From NCBI RefSeq assembly GCF_033807715.1, contig NC_084592.1, positions 25,450,001 to 25,514,000 of the forward strand: a stretch of DNA of 64,000 bases. The letters run 5' to 3'. Positions 52,481 through 64,000 of this stretch are shown here, one piece after another (position 1 is the first letter of the stretch; every line of letters begins with the position of its first letter). A model generated the notes under the pieces. That model was not told where the DNA came from. It saw nothing but the letters and a program-made list of their open reading frames with translations, and searched no databases. The position numbers were made by a program, and so were the translations under genes. This DNA comes from Cololabis saira. Taxonomy: Eukaryota > Chordata > Actinopteri > Beloniformes > Belonidae.

Positions 52481-53791
52481 GGAAAAACAACTACACGTAC
52501 CTGTCTTTAACCTAATTGTTGCCTTAGGTAGTCAGCGAATAACAATGATTATCTGATTACGAAACAAAGGTCTGTTATATCAGTAAAGTTAACCGCTAAT
52601 TTGAAAGTTACAAAGATGGATTATTTGTATTTGAGTTATAGAAAGCTTCATCTTGACATGTGACTCTTCTGGAGGAGGCAGAGCTGGAAGGTATGTGTGT
52701 CAAACCACAGGGCTCCCTGTCGAACAAAAATGTCAGTTATGACATCAAAACGTTAAATATCTGATTAAAACCCAGCTTGCTCTAAAAGGGAAAAGCTAAA
52801 CATTGAGTTGTATGAAAAACAAACTACACACTATTTTTAATTGTGAGGTTACTTGTCAGAATTTCAGAAAAAAGGGTGCATGTCTTAAAATGATGCAAAT
52901 GCTTCAGGAAAAAAAACACGATTACACACTTATTTGCAAAAGAAAGCATAATGCAGGAGTGGATTGTGAAAAAAACGGAGGACACCTCATGATTCAAAAG
53001 CTTATATAAACGACAGCCTAGCATCATTAAGTTGAAGAAATGGTTTTCTGTATGACATTATTAATCTCTCATTGCGGTGGAATTTTGGCCCACTCTTTTT
53101 TTGGAAAGTTGCTTAACTTCATTGATGTTTAGACACATTTTTATATTCACTCTCATAGTCCTGCTGCGACATTTGTATTTGTGCTTGGACTTCTCCAAAC
53201 CTGGCGCTGTGCACTGCAGCCAAACATCTCCATTTTTCTCTTGTTTCATGCTTCCCAACAGGTTCCAGAGGAGATTTGATTTATTCACTTGTAGATTCGT
53301 AAAGCTAACTTTGCAGCCCTTTCTTAAATTCATAACGTGTGAAAAATAATCATAGAACGTACAAAAAGAGTGAGACAAACCCTCTGGGATGTCACCCATA
53401 GGTGACTGAAGAGTCCATTTGAAGCCAGATTTCTGAGGCTCCAGAACATTTTACATAAACAAAAAATAAAATAAAACAAATATATCAACTTCTCAAAAAG
53501 TATGGCCTTTCTAAAGTAATTCAGTCTTTTGGGGACTTGTCTTTAGTGTCTTCATTTCTTCACTACACATTCACCCTTTGCTGCAGCTCAGGAGACAAAA
53601 ACCCCTCTCATGGCTCATGGCCTCCAGCCCCTCTCTGCACTCGGGCCTGTTTATATCCTGCAGGGACCGGTACGAATATCAATGTAGCAACAATACTGTT
53701 ACCAACCTTCAAAAAAACTGTGTTGTTTTCAACCCAATAAATATAAATATTTCATGTTGCCCATCAGTGAAATCAGTGAAGACTAGAGTAC
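52481..53791. other. Non-coding; possible Tc1 scrap at 53065
   Basis: CATTGCGGTGGAATTTTGGC CCACTC at 53072-53097 resembles the inverse of the end of a mariner/Tc1 transposase gene, but the match ends after about 27 bases. The minus frame at 53061-53399 is not recognised. Otherwise nothing. Confidence 0.35.
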
Positions 53792-54075
53792 TCACGAAAA
53801 TAGTTGATTGTCTATCTGCAATACTTTCCTGGCCTCATCCAAAAGTTTTGTTTCCAATGAACTTCTTGTGCACCTCTGTGCAGGGATACGTGAAGCTGAC
53901 ACACACCTGCAGCTCAGCCTTGACTCTGTCCACATCAGACGATTCCTCTTGTTTCTCCATGCAGTTGTCATCACTGAAAATACACGTTCTATGTTTGCAT
54001 TGCTGCATGATGGAGAAAGCTGACCTGAGATTCACAAGTGGTGCAACTGCTTTGGAAAACAGTTTCAAATATGGT
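53792..54075 (-). pseudogene. hAT transposase C-terminal fragment
   Basis: On the minus strand one frame gives YLKLFSKAVAPLV, a second gives SNANIERVFSVMTTAWRNKR NRL, the first resumes with VDRVKAELQV, and the second gives KLLDEARKVL. SNA.(I/V)ERVFS...W...R.RL is the signature of the hAT C-terminal dimerisation domain, so the family call is firm and at least three frameshifts disable it. Upstream (to about 54700) the minus strand has broken pieces that may be the same gene. The large + strand frame here is a shadow. Confidence 0.75.
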
Positions 54076-55916
54076 TCCTCACTGTGTCAACCGTCCATAT
54101 CTGGTGAACTGAAGGAATATTCTTCATACAGTCCATACATATCAATGTCCAGATTGCAGGGCCAGACAGCAGCACAGTAGGCTTTAAATGGCGCAGCAGT
54201 TGTGAGGCCAAGCTTGGCCACTTTACTATGAAAGCTTGTGTCACGACGACGAAGCTTCATGGAAAAAATGTCCTCATTGAGGAGGTACCTGGTGCATGCC
54301 TATCGCTCTTCTGTTTCTCCATATCCGCATGCTGTTCAGTGGCAGCTTTTCCCTCACTGCTTACGTCAACATCACATCGAGTTTGCAGCAGCCATGGGCT
54401 GAGTCTCGCCTGTTTTTCAACATAAACTCAACTGAACAAGGTCTTACGATTTTGCATGATGCTAACGTTCTGTCAATGAAGCCGTCATACATATGTCGTT
54501 GCAGCATCGGGCCTTGTTTATGTTTTGCAGAAATTTATCCGACACCGCTCTTAGCCAATCATTTGTTAGACCAGATATGTTACGTTCTATTGTGTCCCAG
54601 CAAAGATTTTAGAACTCGTCTCTCCAAGCCCAGTGCCTCAAAAAGGAGGACAAATACGAGTCCGGCTTGAATCTGCGCCGGACGTCTGGCCACCTTGGGC
54701 CCGGGTAGGTGCTTCTGACTGCTAATTTACCCTAGATCCTTGCAGTGGTTTGTTTGTACAATGAACAGCCCAACAATCCATATTTTCCTTAAAATATGAA
54801 TGGTTATGAGCTGTTAGCACTTTTGGTGAAACAGATTTCTAAGCTGCGAATAAGCACAAAGTACATAAAGTGATGACAGCTAGCCATTTGACACCATAGC
54901 CTGCAAAGCACTTGTTATTCAGAACATCCCGTCCCTCGTTATGCATAAATTTGTGACTTTATACAATCTTACCTGATAAGGAAGATGAAAATTCGTCCCC
55001 TCCACAGTTATCAAATATGTGGAATCAAGCTATAAAATACCTTTTTTTCCCTCTTGACACACACCTGAATGCTGGGGACCGGCAAACCTCTTAAATTTCT
55101 GTTTATGTGGAGGTGCTCATACTTTCTCACAATAAATTAACTATGTGCATGTGATCGGCATCATTTGGCTGCCACTTATCCTCTAATTTAGTATGGGAGC
55201 AACACAGGCACACTGCTTCAACATTTTTCATTTTTGTAAAGACATAATGATGCAGTGTCATGTCATGTGTTGCACTTCATCTGCGGCTGCAAAAGAAAAG
55301 AAGAAAGAAAGAAAACTGGGGCTGAAATACATTCCTTTGAAAGCCATTCTGGGTTTTATATAAATACTACACTTCTCTTTTTCTCTTCCATATGTGTCTC
55401 TATGTTTGACCCTGTACCCTCTTATATATTTTTTTTCATTTTGTAAATACACACAGTAATTCATTATTACTTTAATTGTCCATAAAATATGCACCTGTTG
55501 GACGTACAAGTGTGAATATACAGATAGTGACAAAGTTATGTACTGTACCTCAAAAATCAGATAAGAAAGGTTGGTTGTAAAACGGTCTGGCAGTGCAGCA
55601 TTCCTTGGGATTTTTGGCTTGCTGAAATGAAAATAAAATGCCAAACATAAAAGCTGCCATGTTTAGTCTGTCTGAGAAGCTGGCAGCCTTTACAGACTTG
55701 TCTAAATCAACAAATGAAATTACATTGGAAAGCCTCCAGCATCGTGCCGAAACTAGCCTTTCGAAGTTGTTGTTTTTTGTTTTGTTTTGAGACAAACATT
55801 GTTGCTTATTGGTAGAAGCTCATAAAACAGTAATCAGTCCCGCATGCAGATGCATCTATGTGCACAGTGGGATGCTGTGGAGGCTTTAAGGAGAGCATCT
55901 AAAACGGTGCTTATAT
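54076..55916. other. Mostly non-coding
   Basis: 54076-54680 may be further remains of the hAT gene. The remainder has an (AGAA)n patch at 55294-55312 and no recognised feature. Confidence 0.35.
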
Positions 55917-56140
55917 AATGAATGAATGAATCTTTATTTTGGCTTGTACACACTTTTATACAAAACAAGATGAAAAGGTAAAATAAACATGTCTTTTGCC
56001 GAAAAGGTGTAGGCTGAAGCCGTAGCTTATAGTGCCTACCCTTTTTACCTTATGATCAGCTTAAATATAAGACATTAGCATTACTCCGTGGAAACAAACA
56101 ATACATAAAGAAGACAAAAATAAGTAGGCTACAATTATTT
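55917..56140 (-). mobile_element. LINE 3' end with (ATTC)n tail
   Basis: Read on the minus strand the piece includes GGGTAGGCACTATAAGCTAC GGCTTCAGCC and CCTTTTCGGCAAAAGACATG, and ends AATAAAGATTCATTCATTCA. A short tandem tail after an AATAAA-like word is typical of LINEs that end in microsatellites. I recall these words from fish repeat sequences, but cannot name the family. Confidence 0.5.
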
Positions 56141-58644
56141 AGCTGTGAGTGGGGAGGATTTTTTTGTTGATATGGTTTGTTCATGGGACACTGAGGGAAT
56201 CAGATTACTTCTCACCTCTCAGAAAAACAAGATAACTTATTCTAATAGTCCAGATTGGTATCATGATTACTATCTCATTTTCACTCTTCAATTTCTATTT
56301 ATACATATTTACAATATTGCCGTTTTGTGTAAAGATAGAAAAATTCTTCTCCCCACTAATGCATCATGTGAGTCAAAAGCCAAGCTGGATTTTGAGCACA
56401 AGAAGGCTGCCTGTAAATTGCTGCAGGGAATTTTGCGCTGCGCTGTTTGGTGAGAAATAGTGTTTCCTATGTTAGCATTTTTTGTCCTCCAAATTAAAAC
56501 TATCCAATGTCTTCCTCATGTTGTGGATGACTTTTAGAAATTGATACTTGAATGCAGTTACAAAGACACGGAAAACTAGTTTTGCAGGAAACCAGTTTCC
56601 CTTTCCTATTGGTAAAGTATTCAGTCAATTACTTGAAAAGTGGTTTATTTATTTAGGTTTGCATCTCTTTAGTAAGGTCTGAGGCTGCCAGTTTATACAA
56701 AATTACCATTATCAAATAATAATACTAATATTAATACACAGAAAGACATCTTTGTATATTACAATTTGCATATTGAGAATGATCAGTACGTTATAATTGA
56801 AGATCAATTAAAAAAAAATAAAAGGAAATAAGAAAAAAAGATTGATTAGGAAAGACCACATTTTTAAAATCATTATCTTTATACAGAATCCCTAAACAGT
56901 CATTACTGAAAAGGTATTTGGAGTGGAGCTTTTGAATTCTGAACTTTGAAAAAGGCGTTTATCTATTTTTCATGGAAATCCATGATTACAAGATTACAAT
57001 TACAAGACTCGAAATGGAATGAACTACAGGCCAATGTGAGATTTACAGAAAACATTCCCCCTCTTGAAATGTTCCAACTATTTCAGGAATGAGACACAGC
57101 ACAAACAGAGCGAAACGCTGCCCTGCATGGGAATTCATGTAGCAGTGTTTGTCCAGATAGAAATTAACCCAAAAGGATAGGGCATGTTGTTGTTATGTGT
57201 GCAAAAGCCCTGGACTTTCCCTCCAGAGTAGGGTTTTGGACTGTACGGCGGTGGAATTCATTGGGAAAAAGACATTAGCGACCCTATTAGTGTTATAAAG
57301 TCTCATTGTCTCTTATAGTTGTGCTGATGTGGTCATGTTCCAGCTCTTTGCCTGTGATGAGTACAGATGGACGGAGCTTGTTCTCGCCAGACAAGAGGAA
57401 TCATAGCTCACAGTTAGGCCTTCAATACACTACAGTCACACCTCATTGACCACTATTACAGCAAAGGAAACCAAATCCTTGCAGAGGCAGACCTGTTCTC
57501 CACCTCTTATATCATCGCTGTATGTCATCACTGTACTGTTTACAAGGGAGACAGACGATATATGTCGTGAAGAGTCATTTTTTTGCCGCTGTTGTTTTAG
57601 GAGCATGGTAGCAGAGAGAAGGACAGTATAATAGCAATTAAGATTTTAATTTCTCGTTGAAAGTGGGTTGTTTTTAGAGCAGAATACATGTCAGAATGTT
57701 AAATACTAGAATAAACACATTTGGTGCTACTGACGTTTAAGAGCTCACTATTCATGTGCAAAGTGCTGAACATATCATAAGCAATGACCACTAGCTTTAA
57801 ATTTTGTTTAACTTTCTGTCTTCCTGACACACATACAAACACACACACAAAATTCGTATCCATATTTATTATCGTTGCAGTACATCTGCAGCATGACATT
57901 AATAGCTTGATCTATTTCCATATAGTGAGCAGCACCCCTCCAACAACAGCAGACACAAACAGGCGGCTGTGGTCAATATATTCTACTCTACAACCCTCCG
58001 TCCTCCAGCGCGTTGTGCCACACAGAGCCCGCTGGCAGGTTCTCAGGTCTGTTTGGTGATTGGCTGGCAGCTAAGTGGCGGTGACGGATTGTGATGTTGA
58101 TGTATTTACCTCCGCTGTGCTGACAGGAAGGTGTTCCTGCGTCCTGATTGACTGGGTGTCATCACAGCAGCCAGCCTTGCTTTGTTTAACCGGGTCAAGC
58201 TGGGGAGCGTTTGCTTACTCGCTCGATGAGATGTCCATGAAGATGAGAGGAAGACCTTCCCTAATCTTGGCTGACATTGGCAACTTGGCGAGCGGAGCTG
58301 CTCATTGTTTCAGAGCAAATGGATGGAGATGAAACTACACTTCCTCTGAGATGAACTTTGCTGTACAGTTGTACCCATTGTAGAAGCTGCTACGTCAGCA
58401 ATATTAGGATCCTTATTTTGTATTACTATTATTGATATAACAGTTCACTTAATGCCAGCATCCTAAAAAAATACTCTAGAGAGAGTTGAAATGTTGCCGT
58501 ACAGTTTATGTCAAATGAATGTGATCGCCACATTTTGACATTAATAATGCCATGGGTGTTTTTTCTTCTTTTCTAATGTTATTTGGTCTGTTTACACTGT
58601 CTTGGTAGTTTTAATAGTTGACTGCAGACTTCTATAACAGATCT
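56141..58644. other. Non-coding, nothing firm
   Basis: A more GC-balanced, repeat-free block lies at about 57950-58340 and could be regulatory. No exon with splice sites was supported. Confidence 0.4.
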
Positions 58645-59885
58645 ATTGTCAGCCGTATCCCAAAAAGTTGGAAGAATAAAAACAGACTTTATTGATTTGC
58701 AAACCTCATAAACCTTTGTTTACTTTGTGATAGAACACAGAGAGCATTTTATATACTGAACATGAGGAAATCTTAAGAAAAATAGAAGGTAATTCTTTTT
58801 TGATGGCAAAAAAGTTGGGACATGGCAATTGTGTAACATCTCCTCTTCTTTTAATGAGTCCATTTATGTCTGGGAACTGATAAGACCAACCGGTCTGGAC
58901 AGCACCTGGACTTTGCTGCGATGAAATCATGCTTTTGTAATGGATCCTCTATGTTTTAGCATCGTCCTGCTGGGACCTGGGCCTTGCATCATGCATGTAT
59001 GACGCCAGGCCTTTTCAGATAGGAGCTTCATTTTGCTCTTAAAGCCACATACACCTCTCAGCATTGATGCTTTCCTTCCATATTTACAAGTTACCCATCC
59101 TACAGGCACTAGTCATCAGAGATGCAGACTTTTGAACTGAGCGCTGATGACAGGGAAGATATTTTCTCTCCTCTTCATTGTGGAGGATGTGGCCAAAATG
59201 ATTTTGAAATTTTGACTTTTCTGACCACAGGACAGCCTTCCACCGTACCATAGAACATTTGAAAATGTGCCTTGGGTCAGAGAAGGTGGTGGTTTTTGCA
59301 TGATGTTGGTATTTAGCTTAATCTTTCTATGATAGAGCTTTAACTTCAATTTGTGGATGTCACAGCTAGCTGTGTTCTTGGATTCTAATTTCCAGACATG
59401 TCCCTGCACTCAAGCAGTGATAATTTTGATGCAGTGCCATTGGATTTCCTGGGAATCAGACAATCAGAAGCTCTTACATTTATTTATTTTATTTTTTCAG
59501 AATATTTGTGACACACAGAGATTTCTTCAATTTTTTTAAACCGTATTTTGGATTTTAGAGTAGTTGATACTCAAACTCTTCACCATTCCACATTAAAAAT
59601 GTTTGTTCTGAAATTGTTCCACCATTTGATGATGCACTTTTCAACAGATTGGTGACCCCTTCGCCTTCGCCCAACTTTACTTCTGAGGCCAGTTGACATG
59701 ATTAGTTGTAGTTGTAGTTATTCAAGGTTTTTCTTATTGGTTCCAATTTGTGTCCAAACTGTCCCAACTTTTCTTTGCGAAGTGTTGCTGCCATTACATT
59801 CAAAATGAGTTCATATTTGTCACAAAATGGGAAAATGTCTCACTTTCACAATATATGTTTTATTTTGAATAAAATATGGGTGAAT
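58645..59885. repeat. Interspersed repeat with CCCAACTTTT ends
   Basis: The left part has AAAAAGTTGG...AATAAAAACAGACTTTATTGATTTGCAAA in pieces and AAAAAGTTGGGACATGGCAA; the right part has CAAACTGTCCCAACTTTTCT, GTTGCTGCCATTACATTC and AAAATGAGTTCATATTTGTC. Such words bound a widespread fish repeat of about 1.2 kb. All frames in it are closed. The DNA transposon superfamily was not determined. Confidence 0.6.
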
Positions 59886-60004
59886 GATATCTGCTTTTTT
59901 TCCCATAGGCCTATTAAATTAGGGTTGTAGCTTCGTGTTTGGGCTTTAGTAGGTAAATAACTAGCCTGAGTAATATTTATTTATAGACAGCAGTCAAAAA
60001 GTCA

Positions 60005-60440
60005 TTATGGCCATGAAGGAGAAAAAATATTTGAGAGGGGAAGATTTTTTTTTATTGTGCACTTCGAGAAAAAAGTCGAAATGTCGAGAAAATAGTCAAA
60101 ATGTCGAGATTAATGTTGAAATACAATTTCAACGATAAAGTCGAAATTTCGTGAATAAAGTCGAAATTTTGTGAATAAAGTTGAAATACATTTCGACTTT
60201 TTTCTCAACATTTCAACTTTATTGTTGAAATTGTATTTCAACATTAATCTCGACATTTCGACTTTTTTCTCGACATTTCGACTTTTTTTCTCGAAATTGT
60301 ACTTCAACATTAATCTTGACATTTCGACTTTTTTCTTGACATTTCGACTTTTTTTCTCGAAGTGCATAATGAAAAAAAAACTTCCTCCTCTAAAATATTA
60401 TTTTTATTTTTCTCCTGCCTGGCCTTAATACTCTTCCGTA
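60005..60440. mobile_element. Palindromic AGTCGAAA-type MITE, expanded
   Basis: The right end (TAAAATATTATTTTTATTTT then CTCCTGCCTGGCCTTAATAC TCTTCCGTA) matches 14175-14220. The left terminus is diverged. The core is longer than in the copy at 13959 because GTCGAAAT, GTTGAAATACA and ATTTCGACTTTTTTCTC units are multiplied. It reads as a phenylalanine-rich pseudo-protein, which is not a gene. Confidence 0.75.
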
Positions 60441-60590
60441 CATTTACAATAAAAACAGAAACAAATCAAATCTTATGTTGCGTAACAACAGAAACGGAGG
60501 ACATGAGTTGCCGCATATTAATGTGTGCATGCTTTTCAAGCATATAGGTGCATACGAGCACGGGAAGTCTTGGATTTGAACTAACAGGTG

Positions 60591-60593
<3 letters not shown>

Positions 60594-60668
<75 letters not shown>
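60594..60668. repeat. (AC)n microsatellite
   Basis: About 37 units. Confidence 0.97.
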
Positions 60669-60670
<2 letters not shown>

Positions 60671-60810
60671 CATGCACACACATGCACACACACTGACATG
60701 CCATTGCCTTGTCAGCTAACCCCCTCTAGTGCCGAGGATCTCGCACAGATGCGCGATGTCCTCCCGTATTGCCCCCGCTTCAGCTGCTGATCATTTCTCC
60801 GTTCATCCCC

Positions 60811-60868
60811 CCACCACCACCACCACCGCCACCACCACCTCCTCCACCTCCTCCTCCTCCTCCTCCTC
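60811..60868 (+). repeat. (CCA/CCT)n trinucleotide tract
   Basis: Pyrimidine-rich triplet repeats; reads as polyproline or poly-Thr/Ser in chance frames. Confidence 0.9.
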
Positions 60869-61212
60869 TGCTGCTGCAGGACCGAGCTGGAGCCGCCAGT
60901 GCGTCTCAACCTCCGCTCCAAACGCAGCTCCGCAAAAGTCCAGCACGACTTCGGAAAGAGACGCGCTCACGCCGCCATCCACTGTCTTATCCACAAGAAC
61001 GCGGTGATGGGGGGGGAGTCCACGCCAAACCTGCAAAGTTATAAGGAGATAAACAGTATTTCAACCTCGCCACGGGGAATTTGACTTTTTTTTTGTGTGA
61101 GTTTTTCCAAAATAAAGAAAAAGAAAATAAACTGTCCGTTGTGCGCCGGAGGTGCCGGAGGATGAGCCGACCCTCGCGCGCGGCCGCACGCTCCGTGCGG
61201 GACCGTCTGTGA

Positions 61213-61346
61213 GAACCAGGACCAGGAGCAGGAGCAGAGCCAGGACCGAGACCAGGACCAGAACTAGGACCAGGACCAGAACCAGGACCAGGACCAGAAC
61301 CAGGACCAGGACCAGGACCAGAACCAAGACCAGGACCAGGACCGTC
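61213..61346 (+). repeat. Hexamer minisatellite in 5' UTR
   Basis: About 20 units of ACCAGG/ACCAGA with variants such as GCAGGA. It lies between the upstream frame and the start codon at 61386. The hexamer keeps a frame open through the signal peptide start, but that frame has no upstream ATG, so it is not coding as far as seen. Confidence 0.9.
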
Positions 61347-61385
61347 ACCGCCAGGCAGAAGCCGCTGATAAATGTTGCAGCAGAC

Positions 61386-61464
61386 ATGAGTTGGGGAAAC
61401 AGATTCTTCCTTGTTTCACTCTTTCTTGGAATTGTCCTCAGTCGCCTCGGCCAGTGCAATCAAG
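61386..61464 (+). CDS. First coding exon: signal peptide of unidentified protein
   Basis: The ATG has G at -3 and A at +4, an acceptable context, and is the first ATG in its frame. The exon encodes 26 residues plus one base: MSWGNRF, a hydrophobic core FLVSLFLGIVL, then SRLGQCNQ, with a likely signal-peptidase site after Gly-Gln-Cys or nearby. CAAG|GTAGGA gives a donor that fits the vertebrate consensus. A short signal-peptide exon after a CpG-rich 5' UTR and before a long intron is common for secreted and type I membrane proteins of neural or matrix function. The gene itself was not recognised, as the mature part lies right of the window. Confidence 0.65.

Positions 61465-64000
<2,536 letters not shown>

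Larger units (their letters stand above)
60700..61385 (+). promoter_or_regulatory. CpG-rich promoter and 5' UTR region
   Basis: CpG frequency and GC content rise sharply relative to everything to the left, with GCGCGCGGCCGC at about 61175 and repeated CCTCC/CCACC words. It leads straight into the signal-peptide start codon. The transcription start cannot be placed. An ATG at 61162 opens a 16-codon upstream frame ending at TGA 61210-61212, which may dampen translation. Promoter function is inferred. Confidence 0.6.

Noticed and set aside
53061..53399. 112-codon minus frame
   Set aside because: Not recognised; starts beside a possible short Tc1 scrap read in a different frame; support too weak.
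53578..54180. 200-codon + strand frame
   Set aside because: It overlaps the decayed hAT transposase on the minus strand, which shows a recognisable family signature; the + frame has none.
60171..60428. Phenylalanine-rich frame
   Set aside because: Translation of the palindromic MITE core.
60844..61044. Polyproline/serine frames
   Set aside because: Triplet repeat in a CpG-rich leader; no start context or splice support.
61061..61459. Minus-strand Val-Leu repeat frame
   Set aside because: Reverse reading of the hexamer minisatellite.

Overview
The window looks like intergenic and intronic DNA of a teleost fish, probably a spiny-rayed one. The evidence is very long (AC/GT)n and (AT)n microsatellites together with fish-type L2 and L1/Tx1 LINE fragments, a V-SINE/DANA-like SINE, a decayed Tc1-like transposon and many hAT-type and other inverted-repeat elements. 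No bacterial operon, tRNA, rRNA or CRISPR array was seen. Nearly all long open frames are either simple repeats read as protein or chance frames.

The only convincing host gene signal is at the right end. A CpG-rich stretch (about 60700-61464) resembles a promoter and 5' UTR. It ends in a short coding exon starting at ATG 61386, encoding a signal peptide, with a splice donor at 61465; the rest of the window (61465-64000) would then be intron 1. The protein is secreted or membrane-bound but was not identified. A hexamer minisatellite lies in the 5' UTR. Two weak exon candidates lie near 2242-2443 and 2693-2873. Several repeat-poor blocks rich in homeodomain-like TAATTA cores, or otherwise non-repetitive, could be conserved regulatory elements (about 5540-5765, 10430-10640, 23400-23760, 27590-27960, 32760-33070, 63400-63660).

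The rest is a layered record of transposition. Clear insertions with target-site duplications (TSDs) include: a hAT MITE at 6974-7531 (8-bp TSD); a TTAA MITE at 4657-4997; a hAT element at 38936-39977 (8-bp TSD); an inverted-repeat element at 42649-43687 that received a SINE at 43115-43623 (14-bp TSD); a retroposed insert at 30851-31207 (13-bp TSD plus A-rich tail) inside the second copy of a dispersed repeat first seen at 18995-19490; and an L1-type 3' end on the minus strand at 51547-51997 (11-bp TSD). Two copies of a hairpin-ended repeat without TIRs lie at 36058-36912 and 40538-41230. Dead coding pieces are an L2 reverse transcriptase (45019-45920), a hAT BED-finger start (26657-26854, minus), a hAT C-terminus (53792-54075, minus) and a Tc1-like transposase (48141-48520).

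I found no new biochemical system. The most interesting items are the unclassified repeat families, the nested insertions, the 165-bp tandem repeat at 21021-21375, and the signal-peptide exon with a variable-looking repeat in its leader.
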